NCBI RefSeq assembly: GCF_014636315.1
Contig: NZ_BMED01000003.1
Location: 372,001 to 436,000 of the forward strand
Source: Parundibacterium terreum
GTDB taxonomy: Bacteria > Pseudomonadota > Gammaproteobacteria > Burkholderiales > Burkholderiaceae_D
DNA length: 64,000 nucleotides
Direction of reading: 5' to 3'
The notes under the pieces were generated by a model. It was not told the origin of the DNA. It worked only from the letters and a program-made list of their open reading frames with translations, and did not search any database. A program made the translations under genes and the position numbers. This document shows, in pieces, positions 15,714 through 25,179 of the stretch; positions within the stretch are counted from its first letter, which is position 1; each line of letters opens with the position of its first letter.

Positions 15714-16433
15714 ATGTCTGATAATAAACCGGCCGACGGCGCCAACAAAGCCTTGTTCTATGACCCTACCGAGCACCGCATTCGCAGTTTTGTCACGCGG
15801 GCCGGACGCTTGTCCATTGCGCAGGGCAGGGCGATAGAGACGCTGGGACCGAAGTTTTGCATTCCTTATCAAAAAGAAACGCTTGAACTGTCTGCGCCGT
15901 TTGGCCGCACTGCGCCTACCATCCTGGAAATCGGCTTTGGCATGGGGGAAACCACGGCCAAGATCGCCGGCGGCATGCCGGACAAGAATTTTATCGGCGT
16001 GGAAGTGCATACGCCGGGCGTCGGCAGCTTGCTGAAGTTGATCGATGAAAACGGACTGCAGAATCTGCGCCTGATACAGCATGATGCGTTTGAAGTGCTG
16101 ACGCATATGATCGCCCCGGCTTCGCTGGCTGGCGTACACGTTTTTTTCCCTGACCCATGGCACAAGGCCAGGCATAACAAGCGCCGCTTGATCCAGGGGC
16201 CGCTGGTGGCCTTGCTGGCTTCGCGTATTGCGCCGGGTGGTTACCTGCACTGTGCAACGGATTGGGAAGAATACGCGCAGCAGATGCTGGAAGTGCTGAG
16301 TGCAGAACCGGCATTGCGAAACACGGCAGATGGTTATGCGCCGCGCCCTGACTACCGTCCCGTCACCAAGTTTGAAAACCGCGGCCTGCGTTTGGGACAT
16401 GGCGTATGGGATCTGGTGTTCAGCAAACGCTGA
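15714..16433 (+). CDS. trmB: tRNA (guanine-N7-)-methyltransferase
   Basis: A 239-residue enzyme that methylates G46 of tRNA variable loops using S-adenosylmethionine. SAM motif [12 protein letters not shown] (about 70-81), acidic motif IGVEVHTPG, then the family hallmark [17 protein letters not shown] with its catalytic-region Asp and Lys/Arg set, and a C-terminal [12 protein letters not shown]. The ATG at 15714 is chosen because the usual TrmB N-terminus, including [13 protein letters not shown], follows; the frame is open further upstream. It is monocistronic, followed by a clear terminator. Confidence 0.95.
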   Translation: MSDNKPADGANKALFYDPTEHRIRSFVTRAGRLSIAQGRAIETLGPKFCIPYQKETLELSAPFGRTAPTILEIGFGMGETTAKIAGGMPDKNFIGVEVHTPGVGSLLKLIDENGLQNLRLIQHDAFEVLTHMIAPASLAGVHVFFPDPWHKARHNKRRLIQGPLVALLASRIAPGGYLHCATDWEEYAQQMLEVLSAEPALRNTADGYAPRPDYRPVTKFENRGLRLGHGVWDLVFSKR

Positions 16434-16479
16434 TGCCGGATTCGATAGCCGCTTACGCATACTTAGACGGCGATAACGA

Positions 16480-16508
16480 AAACCGCGATCTGGTATCGCG
16501 GTTTTTTT
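16480..16508 (+). terminator. Rho-independent terminator after trmB
   Basis: A 10-bp stem (16480-16489 with 16495-16504) has loop CTGGT and a run of seven T. It lies 46 bases past the trmB stop, and ahead of the end of the convergent VOC gene. Confidence 0.85.
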
Positions 16509-16538
16509 ACGTCCTGTGTTTGCCTGCGGGGGATGGTT

Positions 16539-16922
16539 CTAAAGTGCAGGGTCGCTGGGGGCGAATACTCGCAGCCTGTGGCCGTCCGGATCTGCGGCGG
16601 TAAAGGTATACCCAAAGTCCATCCTTACCGGCTGCTGCAGTATCTGCAAGCCGCGCTGGCTCCAATCTGTGTGCATGGCCTTGACGGCGGCGATATCTGC
16701 GACCGCAAACGCCAGCTCGCCGCTGCCGCCGAGCGGTATCTTGGGGACGGCAGGTTCTACATTGTTTTTGCTCCACAGGCCCAGCATCATGCCGGAATCC
16801 AGCGCAAACATGACAAAGCCGGGTGAGGATTCTATCGGCTGCTTGTCCAGCAGCGGCGCATAGAATCTGGCGCTATGCTGAGGGTTGTCGACGTACAGCA
16901 AGATAAAGTTAGGATGGGACAT
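16539..16922 (-). CDS. VOC-superfamily protein (glyoxalase/bleomycin-resistance fold)
   Basis: A 127-residue protein from the ATG at 16922, which has a strong AAGGAG ribosome site. One beta-alpha-beta-beta-beta repeat is visible at each end: NFILLYVDNPQHSARFYAPLL at the start and FTAADPDGHRLRVFAP at the end, the latter with the typical PDG(H/N) turn. Members act as dimers in glyoxalase, dioxygenase or antibiotic-binding roles. The substrate cannot be inferred. It has no obvious operon partner. Confidence 0.8.
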   Translation of the reverse strand: MSHPNFILLYVDNPQHSARFYAPLLDKQPIESSPGFVMFALDSGMMLGLWSKNNVEPAVPKIPLGGSGELAFAVADIAAVKAMHTDWSQRGLQILQQPVRMDFGYTFTAADPDGHRLRVFAPSDPAL

Positions 16923-17067
16923 GGCAATCTCCTTGGTGATTTCGTCCATGGCGCCGGAATGCGCCGCGGTGAAATCATTATCATTGCCAGGAGTGTCAGT
17001 TTTTGTCAGTAGCCTTATCCCTCTTTACGCAGTTGTACTTGCTGCTCCACTATCTTGCCGGGCGGCT

Positions 17068-18108
17068 TCATACTTCCTGGCCAAGTTCTACCCGGTTGCG
17101 GCCGTTTTCCTTGGCGCGATACATGGCTTGGTCTGCTGCATCCAGCAAGCTGCTGGTAGACAATTTGGGGCCGGGCTGGCCGGCTACCACGCCAAAGCTG
17201 GCGGTGGCGGCGATGCTTCCGGCCGAGGTCACAAACTCTGCCGTTTCCAGCGCCTGGCGCAGTTTTTCTGCAACGGCTGCGGCGTCTTCCAGCGAAGTGC
17301 CGGGCAAGATCAGGCATAGTTCTTCACCGCCGTAACGGCCTGCGCTGTCGGTCACCCTGAGCCGCTCACGCAAAAATTTGCCTACGCCATGCAGTACGAC
17401 ATCGCCTGCCATATGGCCATGGGTGTCGTTGATCTGCTTGAAGTGATCCAGATCCAGCATGATGACGCTCAGCGGGTGCACAATGCGGCGTGCCCGCTCC
17501 ACCTCCTCCTGCAGGCGTGCCAGCAGTGCGCGGCGATTCAGCAAGCCTGTCAGGTCGTCATAGGTGGCCAGTTTTTGCATCACGTTGAGCGATGCGCTCA
17601 ATTCGCGGTCCTTCGCGCGCAGTTCTATCAGCGCCATCACCTGGCCCGACAGGCGGGTCAGCAGCCTGACTTGCTGGCCGCTCAGTGCGCGCATCTGCGT
17701 ATCCATCACGCACAGCGCGCCTATGCGGTAGCCGTCGGACGTGATCAGGTTGGCGCCGCAATACATCTGGTATCTGGGCTCGCCAGCGGTTTTCGGCAAA
17801 TAAGCGGTGCGCGCGTCGGTGGTGAGATTGGGGATGTGCAGGCCGCGGTCTTCCAGTATCGTCCAGGAGCAATATTCCTCGTCCCTAGGTAATTGTGTAG
17901 CCGTGGTGCCGAACGATGCCTTCATCCATACCCGTTCCGCATCCACCATGGAAATGAAGGCATAGGGCACGTCGCAGATGACGGCGGCCATCTCGGCCAG
18001 GAAATCAAAGTCGGGGTCGTTCGCGCTATCAAGTATGCCGTAGCGGCGCAATGCTTCCAGCCTTGCGGCTTCATCATCGGGGCGGGGGATTGCGGGGTAG
18101 GTTGGCAT
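17068..18108 (-). CDS. GAF-GGDEF diguanylate cyclase
   Basis: A 346-residue soluble signalling enzyme making cyclic di-GMP from two GTP. The ATG at 18108 is chosen because AAGGAGA precedes it. GAF domain (about 20-170) includes CSWTILEDRGLHIPNL. GGDEF domain (about 185-340): LTGLLNRRALL, DLDHFKQINDTHGH and the active-site signature GGEEL. The product-inhibition I-site RVTD lies five residues before the signature, so feedback control is expected. It has no membrane segment. It is monocistronic and not next to its own phosphodiesterase; a composite GGDEF/EAL gene lies at 49730. Confidence 0.92.
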   Translation of the reverse strand: MPTYPAIPRPDDEAARLEALRRYGILDSANDPDFDFLAEMAAVICDVPYAFISMVDAERVWMKASFGTTATQLPRDEEYCSWTILEDRGLHIPNLTTDARTAYLPKTAGEPRYQMYCGANLITSDGYRIGALCVMDTQMRALSGQQVRLLTRLSGQVMALIELRAKDRELSASLNVMQKLATYDDLTGLLNRRALLARLQEEVERARRIVHPLSVIMLDLDHFKQINDTHGHMAGDVVLHGVGKFLRERLRVTDSAGRYGGEELCLILPGTSLEDAAAVAEKLRQALETAEFVTSAGSIAATASFGVVAGQPGPKLSTSSLLDAADQAMYRAKENGRNRVELGQEV

Positions 18109-18342
18109 GCAAGTCTCCTTATAAGCTGAACGCTGGATGTACAGGAAAACATGGGTGCAGCAAAACTCAGGCAAAACGCGGGCAAAGAAACGCTGGCAGC
18201 ACAAGTGCTGTTCACGGATGATCGCGGATGATCAAGGATGGAGCAGCATTTGCCATGGCAGGCCCTACTTTGCATCGGCCGACGCCATTGATACCTTGGT
18301 AGTGTACTCCGACCGTCGCAGCTAGGCTATAGCCATCCGCTG

Positions 18343-19032
18343 TCAGCCGTTATCGAGGTCCATCCCCTGTCGCCACTCGTGGATCAGTGCCTGGCGGCGC
18401 TTGGGGTAGCGGTTTTCAGTCACCGTCAGGCCGGTGATACGGTCGATCCGGAAGTGGCGGAAACTCTGGCGTAGTTCACACCAGGCGACAATCAGGCGTA
18501 CCTGGTCGAAGAAAGCCAGCGCGCAGGGCCAGATGATGCGTTGGCTGAGCTCATCTTTCAGGTCACGGTAGTTGATGTCTAGTTTGCACTCGCTACGGAT
18601 TGCGCGCCTGACCTGCGCCATCTGCTCGTCACTGCTTTCTATGCCGTAGGAGGGCGCAACCAGCAGGCCGGATGAGTCCAGGTCATGCCGCAATTCGGCG
18701 GGCAGGACGGCTGCTATTTTTGCCAGCGCATCGCGGCCGGCGCGTGCCAGGTGGGTATCGGTACGCTGTGCCACCCAGCGCGAGCCGAGTACGATGGCTT
18801 CTATTTCTTCTTCGGAAAACATCAGCGGCGGCAAGGTGAAGCCGGGCCGCAGGATATAACCCAGGCCGGGTTCGCCTTCTATTTTTGCGCCCTGGCTTTG
18901 AAGTGTGGCGATATCGCGGTACAGGCTGCGTACGCTAATGCCCAGTTCTGCCGCCAGCGCAGTGCCGGTGACTGGATAGCGGTGGGTGCGCAGTATTTGC
19001 ATCAGATCCAGCAGGCGTTCGGTACGCGACAT
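18343..19032 (-). CDS. YafY-type HTH/WYL-domain transcriptional regulator
   Basis: A 229-residue DNA-binding protein. An N-terminal winged HTH (residues 1-60: RLLDLMQILRTHRYPVTG, then LGISVRSLYRDIATL) is followed by a WYL-like domain (about 135-215: LDINYRDLKDELSQR and RLIVAWCELRQSFRHFRIDRI). WYL domains usually bind nucleic acid or nucleotide ligands. The ribosome site GAGGGA is 8 bases upstream. Sixteen bases above the start begins a short inverted-repeat element that fills the gap to recQ, so this gene's promoter must lie within or beyond that element. Confidence 0.85.
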   Translation of the reverse strand: MSRTERLLDLMQILRTHRYPVTGTALAAELGISVRSLYRDIATLQSQGAKIEGEPGLGYILRPGFTLPPLMFSEEEIEAIVLGSRWVAQRTDTHLARAGRDALAKIAAVLPAELRHDLDSSGLLVAPSYGIESSDEQMAQVRRAIRSECKLDINYRDLKDELSQRIIWPCALAFFDQVRLIVAWCELRQSFRHFRIDRITGLTVTENRYPKRRQALIHEWRQGMDLDNG

Positions 19033-19047
19033 GTATTTTCCCTCATT

Positions 19048-19215
19048 GAACCTGTTTAAGATCTGTAGCGAGCAGGGCGTCAGCGGGGGCGAAGTTTAAA
19101 ATGCGGCAACGCAAGAAGCGGAACGTACTAAAGGTACGTGAGCATTCTGAGTAGCGCATGATCCCTGATCACGTCCGAGCAGTAAGATCGCAGTTAGATA
19201 TTATTAAACAGGTTC
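19048..19215. repeat. Short inverted-repeat (MITE/REP-like) element between recQ and the WYL regulator
   Basis: A 12-bp perfect terminal inverted repeat, GAACCTGTTTAA (19048-19059) and TTAAACAGGTTC (19204-19215), bounds 168 bp with no coding capacity. The interior has a small hairpin CGTAC-TAAAG-GTACG. No target duplication is evident. The right end supplies the last base of the recQ stop codon. I recall similar intergenic elements in related bacteria, but copy number could not be checked. Confidence 0.6.
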
Positions 19216-21071
19216 TAAGAGAATTCTGCAATCAACGCTACGATCTCTTCCCCATAGGTTTCCAGTTTCTTTTCACCTACGCCCGATACACCGCGTAAGT
19301 CATCCAGCGATGCAGGGTGGGCCTTGGCGATCTCGCGCATGGTGGAGTCGTGGAAGATCACATAGGCCGGCACATTGTGCTTGCGCGCGGTTTCCACCCG
19401 CCACCAGCGCAGCTTGTCGAAGATGGCCTGTTCGCTTTCCGACAGGCTGGCTTCTGCATAATCCTTGGCGGACTGGCGTTTGTGCTTGACCGCTTTTTGC
19501 GGCTTCTGGTATTGCCTGAGCTGTACCTTTTGCTCACCGCGCAATACCGCGCGCGATGCGTCGGTCAGCTTCAGCGAGCTATATGATTCATAGTCCACAG
19601 CTACCAGGCCCAGCGCGATCAACTGGCGCACCAGCGCGCGCCATTCAGCCTCGCTCTTGTCGGAGCCTATGCCGTAGGTGGATAACTGTTCATGCCGCCA
19701 TTGCTTGACGCGCTCGGTATCTATGCCGCGCAGGATATCGATCACGTGGCCTGCGGCAAAGCGCTGGTCCACGCGGTAGATAGTGGACAATATTTTTTGC
19801 GCAGCCACGCTGCCGTCGAACGAGCTGGGCGGGTTCAGGCAGGTATCGCAGTTGCCGCAAGGGCCGGCGGCCTGGCCGAAGTAATCCAGGATGTGGACGC
19901 GGCGGCAGTTCAGTGTTTCGCACAGGCCCAGCATGGCATCCAGCTTGATGCCCTGCACTCGCTTGAAGGTTTCGTTGGCCTCGGACTCATCGATCATGCG
20001 GCGTTGCTGTACCACATCCTGCAAGCCATAGGCCATCCATGCATTGGCAGAGGCGCCGTCGCGGCCTGCACGCCCGGTTTCCTGGTAATAGCCTTCTATG
20101 CTTTTTGGCAAATCCAGATGTGCGACAAAGCGCACATCAGGCTTGTCTATGCCCATGCCGAAGGCGATGGTGGCAACCATCACGATGCCTTCTTCACGCA
20201 GGAAGCGCGCCTGGTTTTTGCTGCGCGTCGCAAAGTCCATGCCGGCATGATACGGCAGGGCAGTGAGGCCGTTTTCATTCAAAAACTCGGCGGTTTCTTC
20301 CACCTTCTTGCGCGACAGGCAGTACACAATACCGGCATCGTTCTTGTGCTGAGCTTCGATGAAATCCAGCACCTGCTTGCGGCCATTGGCTTTTTCTACG
20401 ATCTGATAGCGGATATTCGGGCGGTCGAAGGAGGAGACAAATTGCAGCGCCTCTTCCAGTTGCAGCCTGTGGATGATCTCTTCGCGGGTTTGCTGGTCTG
20501 CGGTCGCTGTCAAAGCAATTCGCGGCACCTGCGGGAAGCGCTCGTGCAGGATGGAAAGCTTGATGTATTCCGGCCGGAAGTCATGTCCCCATTGCGATAC
20601 GCAGTGCGCTTCATCAATGGCGAACAAGGCCAACCTGGTGGCGCTCAGCAATTCCAGGCAGCGCTGGGTCATCAGGCGTTCCGGCGCGATATAGACCAGG
20701 TCCAGTTCGCCGTCGCGCATCATTTTTTCTATGCGCAGAGCTTCGTCGAAAGTTTGCGTGGAGTTCAGGAAGGCTGCGCGTACACCGACTTCGGCCAGTG
20801 CATCGACCTGATCCTGCATCAGCGCGATCAGCGGCGATACGACAATGCCTACGCCGTCGCGCAGCAGTGCGGGAATCTGGTAGCACAGGGATTTGCCGCC
20901 CCCGGTAGGCATCAGCACCAGTGCGTCGCCGCCGCTGGCGACGTGCTTGACGATGCGGGCCTGCTGGTCGCGGAAAGACGGGTAGCCGAAAACGGTCTGC
21001 AATAAATGCAGAGCGCCTTCGTCCAGGTTACCCTGCCGGCTTGCCGCTATTTTTTCTTCAACTATTTCCAC
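19215..21071 (-). CDS. recQ: ATP-dependent DNA helicase RecQ
   Basis: A 618-residue 3'-5' DNA helicase of recombination and fork repair. Walker [10 protein letters not shown] (residues 54-62), DEAH box [17 protein letters not shown], motif [12 protein letters not shown], a zinc-binding domain with [10 protein letters not shown] and CGNCDTC, a winged-helix region and a C-terminal HRDC domain ([17 protein letters not shown]). The length is normal for the family. It starts with GTG (GGAAG 5 bases upstream), 13 bases after the end of uppP, so the two are probably co-transcribed. Its stop codon overlaps the end of a short inverted-repeat element. Confidence 0.95.
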   Translation of the reverse strand: MEIVEEKIAASRQGNLDEGALHLLQTVFGYPSFRDQQARIVKHVASGGDALVLMPTGGGKSLCYQIPALLRDGVGIVVSPLIALMQDQVDALAEVGVRAAFLNSTQTFDEALRIEKMMRDGELDLVYIAPERLMTQRCLELLSATRLALFAIDEAHCVSQWGHDFRPEYIKLSILHERFPQVPRIALTATADQQTREEIIHRLQLEEALQFVSSFDRPNIRYQIVEKANGRKQVLDFIEAQHKNDAGIVYCLSRKKVEETAEFLNENGLTALPYHAGMDFATRSKNQARFLREEGIVMVATIAFGMGIDKPDVRFVAHLDLPKSIEGYYQETGRAGRDGASANAWMAYGLQDVVQQRRMIDESEANETFKRVQGIKLDAMLGLCETLNCRRVHILDYFGQAAGPCGNCDTCLNPPSSFDGSVAAQKILSTIYRVDQRFAAGHVIDILRGIDTERVKQWRHEQLSTYGIGSDKSEAEWRALVRQLIALGLVAVDYESYSSLKLTDASRAVLRGEQKVQLRQYQKPQKAVKHKRQSAKDYAEASLSESEQAIFDKLRWWRVETARKHNVPAYVIFHDSTMREIAKAHPASLDDLRGVSGVGEKKLETYGEEIVALIAEFS

Positions 21072-21084
21072 TGCACTTCCGTTT

Positions 21085-21918
21085 TCAATCTGCCCAGGTA
21101 ATGACGCCGGTATAGGCGGTGGCCAGGATCATCAGGCCGAACACGATGCGATACCAGGCAAACACGGTAAAGTCGTGCGAGCTGATGTAGCGCAGCAGCC
21201 AGCGCACGCAGAAAAATGCCGAGATGAAGGCCGCCACGGTACCCAGTCCAAAGATCGGCATATCCTCGGCCGACAGCAAGGCGCGCTCTTTGTACAGAGA
21301 GTATACGGTAGCGCCCAGCAAAGTGGGGATAGCCAGGAAAAAGGAAAACTCGGTCGCGGCCTTGCGCGACAGGCCGAAGATCATCCCGCCTATGATGGTG
21401 GCGCCCGAGCGGCTGGTACCGGGTATCAATGCAAAGGCTTGTGCCAGGCCAATCTTGACTGCGTCAACGGCTGACATGTCTTCCACTGCATTGACTTGAG
21501 CCTGCGCATTGGCGCTGCCTTGCTTGCGCTCTACCAGCAGGATGATGATGCCACCGATGATGAAGGCCAACGCCACCGGCACCGGCGCAAATAAGTACTG
21601 TTTGATTTTTTTGCTGAAGAGCAAGCCCAGCACGGCGGCTGGCAGGAAGGCGATCGTCACATTCAGGGCAAATTTTTGTGCCTTACGGTCATGCGTGAGT
21701 CCGCTGAGTACTGTGGCGATTTTTTGCCGGTATTCCCAGCACACTGCAAAAATGGCACCGGCCTGTATCACTATCTCAAACACCTTCATTTTTTCGCCGG
21801 TGAAATTCAGCAGGCTGCCTGCGAGTATCAGATGTCCGGTGGAGGAAATGGGCAGGAATTCAGTCAGACCTTCGACGATGCCCATGATGATGATTTTGAC
21901 AGCGAGGAGTATATCCAT
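21085..21918 (-). CDS. uppP: Undecaprenyl-diphosphatase
   Basis: A 277-residue polytopic membrane enzyme (BacA/UppP) that recycles undecaprenyl pyrophosphate to the phosphate carrier used in peptidoglycan and O-antigen assembly. The family motifs are present: [14 protein letters not shown] near the N-terminus (Glu-rich active-site loop) and [11 protein letters not shown] in the middle, with about eight hydrophobic segments. It is followed 13 bases later by recQ. Its product supports the polysaccharide cluster at 26.6-45 kb, although it is also a general housekeeping function. Confidence 0.95.
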   Translation of the reverse strand: MDILLAVKIIIMGIVEGLTEFLPISSTGHLILAGSLLNFTGEKMKVFEIVIQAGAIFAVCWEYRQKIATVLSGLTHDRKAQKFALNVTIAFLPAAVLGLLFSKKIKQYLFAPVPVALAFIIGGIIILLVERKQGSANAQAQVNAVEDMSAVDAVKIGLAQAFALIPGTSRSGATIIGGMIFGLSRKAATEFSFFLAIPTLLGATVYSLYKERALLSAEDMPIFGLGTVAAFISAFFCVRWLLRYISSHDFTVFAWYRIVFGLMILATAYTGVITWAD

Positions 21919-22170
21919 GTTTGCTATTTTATTAGTGTTGAAAAGCGCGGATGAAAGCGCGTTTGGCCGGCACGAAGGGTACCATGAGAGCCCTTGCGGC
22001 CGTGATGATTTTTCTTATTTTCAGGGAGGTGAAAACGGTAGCGCAGATATCCCGGGCACGGCGGATTTACAGATTTACCACGGGGAAAAATAGATTTGTT
22101 GCTTTAATGCATCTTTTAAACTTGAGTCCCGCGCGGGGCTGGGCTCCCGGCGGGCTTGGCTGACGTGGGT

Positions 22171-22470
22171 TCAGTCTTTGTCTTTGGGTTTGAATTGCTT
22201 GTCGCTGATACGGAATTTGCCGCGCCTGTCACCCATGATGTAACGCAGCTGGCCTATATCGAGGCCGCTGATTTCATTCATGCGTATCAACATCGATGCG
22301 CCTACCGGCATGGTCCTGTGCCGTATCTTGCTGATAATAGGCGGTGCAACTTCCAGCGCCCTGGCCAGGGCGGCATCATTTTTCAGGTTTAGCTGCGTGA
22401 TCAGGGCGTCCAGCAGCCTGTTGGGATCGTATCCCAACGGATTCGGTGCATGTTCAGGTAAATCGCTCAT
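22171..22470 (-). CDS. Small HTH-like protein, function unknown
   Basis: A 99-residue protein with a very strong ribosome site (AGGAGGG, about 5 bases before the ATG at 22470). The middle part looks like a lambda/XRE-type helix-turn-helix: ALARALEVAPPIISKIRHRT (about 34-53), with a following helix GASMLIRMNEISGLDIGQLR. The tail is Lys/Asp-rich. It could be a small DNA-binding regulator. It lies alone between uppP and a YkgJ-family gene, all on the same strand. Confidence 0.7.
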   Translation of the reverse strand: MSDLPEHAPNPLGYDPNRLLDALITQLNLKNDAALARALEVAPPIISKIRHRTMPVGASMLIRMNEISGLDIGQLRYIMGDRRGKFRISDKQFKPKDKD

Positions 22471-22602
22471 TAAACCCTCCTAATTGCTTTATATCAATTA
22501 TGCGCCCGTGCGGCTCGAATTACTTAGACGAAAGCTTCGATTGTGTCTAAATGGTAACAGTTTTGCCATCCATTGCTTCAAATGCCAGGCCAGGGCTTTT
22601 GC

Positions 22603-22941
22603 TTATTGCCGGCTTTGACTGCCGGGCCGCGTCAATTCTTCCAGGCTTGTCAGCCAGTGTATGGCGTATTCCCTGTCGCTGCCGCACATGTCCTCTTCAG
22701 GAGTGAGTCCGGAACAACAGGATGGGCGCTCGGGCAAACCAAATATCGCACATTGATTCGCCTCCGTCAGTTGTATGCATCTCACACCGGCGGGTTTCCC
22801 AGATGGCATTCCGGGGATGGCGCTGGAGATGGATGGGGCAATACAGCAGGCGCCGCAACCCGGGCGGCATGCGTGGCTACTCACGCTGATTGCCGGTTTG
22901 CTACCGTGAAGCTGCTGGGCCTGCAGCGATACTTGTTTCAT
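22603..22941 (-). CDS. YkgJ-family cysteine-cluster protein
   Basis: A 112-residue protein with the YkgJ/UPF0153 cysteine pattern: CRPGCGACC (residues 25-33) followed by VRCIQL, NQCAIF, PSCCSG and DMCGS. This suggests a bound metal or Fe-S centre; the biochemical role is unknown. It is the second member of the family in this window (the other ends at 15107) and of similar size. The gene lies 130 bases upstream of the small HTH gene on the same strand. Confidence 0.85.
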   Translation of the reverse strand: MKQVSLQAQQLHGSKPAISVSSHACRPGCGACCIAPSISSAIPGMPSGKPAGVRCIQLTEANQCAIFGLPERPSCCSGLTPEEDMCGSDREYAIHWLTSLEELTRPGSQSRQ

Positions 22942-23299
22942 AATAAAAATGAATCTCTTGGTTTGTTTCTATGCCAGCGCACCAGCACGCCAATGCGGGT
23001 ATGGATTGTATTATCCTTTGCCGCCGCCATTCTTGCATACAGGCAGCATGATTGTCGGTATTGCTGCTGGGCTATTTGTCTTGCCTTGAGGCAGGTGGAA
23101 GACTCAAATGCGCTGCCTCCATGCGGCCTGTACCCCTTATTTTGAAATTCAGGCGCCTTTTTCGTGCGTTTGTCGCATTGCAATTGTTGCGCATCTACCA
23201 ATGCCACATAATCGGCCCATTGTCTCAGCCTCAATGTAGCGCTGCTGAGGCAGGCGTGGGTGGAACTTGACGGTCCGGCCTGACGGGATTATATTACTG
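22942..23299. other. Intergenic stretch, no supported gene
   Basis: About 360 bases between the divergent YkgJ and TetR genes. A minus-strand frame of 98 codons (22938-23234) touches the YkgJ start but lacks a ribosome site and looks non-coding in composition. Apart from the operator-like palindrome at its right end, nothing is recognised. Confidence 0.5.
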
Positions 23300-23309
23300 A
23301 CTCGCGAGT
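23300..23309. promoter_or_regulatory. Palindromic operator candidate for the downstream TetR gene
   Basis: A perfect 10-bp palindrome ACTCGCGAGT, with partly symmetrical flanks (TTACTG before, AAGTTAG after), lies 26 bases before the TetR ATG. Its position suggests autoregulation. Confidence 0.5.
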
Positions 23310-23335
23310 AAGTTAGTGTGCCTTAGTCAGAAATT

Positions 23336-23962
23336 ATGTCATCCGATCCAAAACCACGCTGGGAGCGTCGTAAAGATGCTCGCCCTCAAGAATTGCTGGC
23401 TGCCGCCCTCGATCTGTTCGTAGAGCGCGGATTTGCCGCTACGCGCCTGGATGATATTGCTAAAAATGCAGGGGTCTCCAAGGGAACGCTGTATCTGTAT
23501 TTCAGCAGCAAGGAAGAGTTGTTCAAGACGGTGGTACGTGAAAACGTGGTGCCGATGATAGGACAGGCGGAAGAGATTGTAGAACAATTTACCGGCCACA
23601 CGACGGAATTATTCCGCGAAATTATCATGAGCTGGTGGCATGCAGTGGGAAATACCAAGTTGTCCGGCTTGAGCAAACTGATGATCGCCGAAGCCTGCAA
23701 TTTTCCCGAGCTGGCCCAGTTTTATAACGAAGAAGTGATTGCCCGTAGTGATGCGATGGTGGTGCGCATGCTGGAACGCGGCATCAGCCGTGGCGAGATA
23801 CGCCCGCTGAACCTGAAAATGGCGCCGAGGATATTGATTGCGCCCATCATCATGCAGATGATCTCCAGGCATTCCAATAATGCCTGCAGCGTGGAAGACG
23901 ATGAACTGGCGCCTTATATCGATACTTATATAGAACTGGTGCTGAACGGCATGCTGGTTTGA
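23336..23962 (+). CDS. TetR/AcrR family transcriptional regulator
   Basis: A 208-residue repressor-type protein. The HTH is TRLDDIAKNAGVSKGTLYLY (about 37-56), followed by FSSKEELFKTVV; the rest is a helical ligand-binding domain of normal length. A perfect palindrome just upstream is its likely operator. The next genes on the strand are a pcm-like methyltransferase (146 bases away), a rhodanese and a TolC-type channel, so control of the tolC unit is possible but there is no RND or MFP pump gene beside it. Family secure, target uncertain. Confidence 0.88.
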   Translation: MSSDPKPRWERRKDARPQELLAAALDLFVERGFAATRLDDIAKNAGVSKGTLYLYFSSKEELFKTVVRENVVPMIGQAEEIVEQFTGHTTELFREIIMSWWHAVGNTKLSGLSKLMIAEACNFPELAQFYNEEVIARSDAMVVRMLERGISRGEIRPLNLKMAPRILIAPIIMQMISRHSNNACSVEDDELAPYIDTYIELVLNGMLV

Positions 23963-24108
23963 GCGCCGCGCCAAGCCGGATGAACGGTTTTTAGTGCCAA
24001 ACTGTTGATTTTATGGAATTAAGCTGGTCCCCGCTGCATTCTTCAGGCATTGCCTGGGCTGCATTTGATAAAATGCGGGTTCCTCATTAATGCTACCGAG
24101 TAAAGAAC

Positions 24109-24759
24109 ATGAATATCGAACAAGCCCGCTTCAATATGATTGAACAGCAGATTCGCCCCTGGAACGTACTGAACCAGGATGTGCTGGACATGCTGGTAGT
24201 CGTCAAGCGCGAAAACTTTTTCCCAGAAAACCAGATTGGCGTGGTGTTTTCCGATACGGAGCTGCCTTTGTCTGCGACCGCGCATTCGCTGTCGCCGAAA
24301 CTGGAAGCCCGCATCATGCAAGAACTGGCGATTAACAAGCATGAGCAGGTATTGCTGGTTGGCGCAGGTTCCGGCTACCTGGCTGCATTGCTGGGACATC
24401 GCGCCGCCAAGGTGACTGCGATAGAAGCCGAAGCGGAATTGAAAGCGCTGGCAGAAAAGAATCTGGCCAGGAACGGCGTGCTGAACGTCAGCGTCGTGCA
24501 GGGCGACGGCCTGAAGGCCAACCCGTCTGCCGCGTATGACGTCATCGTCGTGCATGGTTCGCTGCCGTCGGTGCCGGACAGCCTGTTGCAGCAATTGAAG
24601 GTCGGCGGTCGTCTGTTTGCCGTAGTGGGCCAGCCGCCTGTGATGTCTGCAGAGATCGTCACACGCACTGAACAAGCCAGCTTTAAAGCTGTCGCATTGT
24701 TTGAAACCGTTGTGCAGCCTTTGTCACAGGCAGTGCAGCCGTCCAAGTTCACTTTCTAA
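24109..24759 (+). CDS. Protein-L-isoaspartate O-methyltransferase family protein
   Basis: A 216-residue SAM-dependent methyltransferase resembling Pcm, which repairs isoaspartyl residues. It opens with ARFNMIEQQIRPWNVLN, a hallmark of the short Pcm-like group found beside tolC in betaproteobacteria. Motif I is LLVGAGSGYLAALLG (about 84-98), followed by VTAIEAEAEL and a C-terminal beta-sheet. The repair activity is inferred from family. It is followed 13 bases later by a rhodanese gene, almost certainly co-transcribed. Confidence 0.88.
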   Translation: MNIEQARFNMIEQQIRPWNVLNQDVLDMLVVVKRENFFPENQIGVVFSDTELPLSATAHSLSPKLEARIMQELAINKHEQVLLVGAGSGYLAALLGHRAAKVTAIEAEAELKALAEKNLARNGVLNVSVVQGDGLKANPSAAYDVIVVHGSLPSVPDSLLQQLKVGGRLFAVVGQPPVMSAEIVTRTEQASFKAVALFETVVQPLSQAVQPSKFTF

Positions 24760-24772
24760 CCGGACCCAGACC

Positions 24773-25096
24773 ATGCAACATATTACTGCGCCTGAACTGG
24801 CAAGCTGGCTGGCGGACAAGGAAAAAAATCCTCCGGTTTTACTGGATGTCAGGGAACCTTGGGAGCATGAGACCTGTCATATCAGCGGCGTAATGCTGAT
24901 GCCCATGCAAAGCGTACCGGAACGTATCAGTGAGCTGGACCAGGATGCAACGATCGTTTGCGTTTGTCATCATGGCGGACGCAGTATGCAGGTCGCCAGC
25001 TTCCTGGAGCGCAATGGCTTTGCCAATGTCATCAACCTGACCGGCGGCGTGCATGCGTGGGCCCAGGAAGTTGATACGGCGATGCCGACTTACTGA
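24773..25096 (+). CDS. Rhodanese-like sulfurtransferase
   Basis: A 107-residue single rhodanese domain, starting at the ATG at 24773 because the domain begins immediately (ITAPELASWL). Substrate-binding segment LLDVREPWEHETCHI and active-site loop CHHGGRS, where the first Cys would carry the persulfide. GGVHAWAQEVD closes the domain. It could pass sulfur to cyanide, thioredoxin or biosynthetic acceptors. Position between the pcm-like gene and tolC is typical of related genomes; the shared role is unclear. Confidence 0.9.
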   Translation: MQHITAPELASWLADKEKNPPVLLDVREPWEHETCHISGVMLMPMQSVPERISELDQDATIVCVCHHGGRSMQVASFLERNGFANVINLTGGVHAWAQEVDTAMPTY

Positions 25097-25179
25097 GGCG
25101 TTAGCCTTTCTTTGAATGGCGTGCCTGGGTTTGTCGAATTTAAAAAAACTAACTAATAATTCTTATCTCGGAGCGTTTC

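Noticed and set aside
19692..21005. 437-codon plus-strand frame within recQ
   Set aside because: Antisense shadow of recQ.
22938..23234. 98-codon frame touching the YkgJ gene start
   Set aside because: The ATGA overlap looked like coupling, but there is no ribosome site and the sequence is not protein-like.
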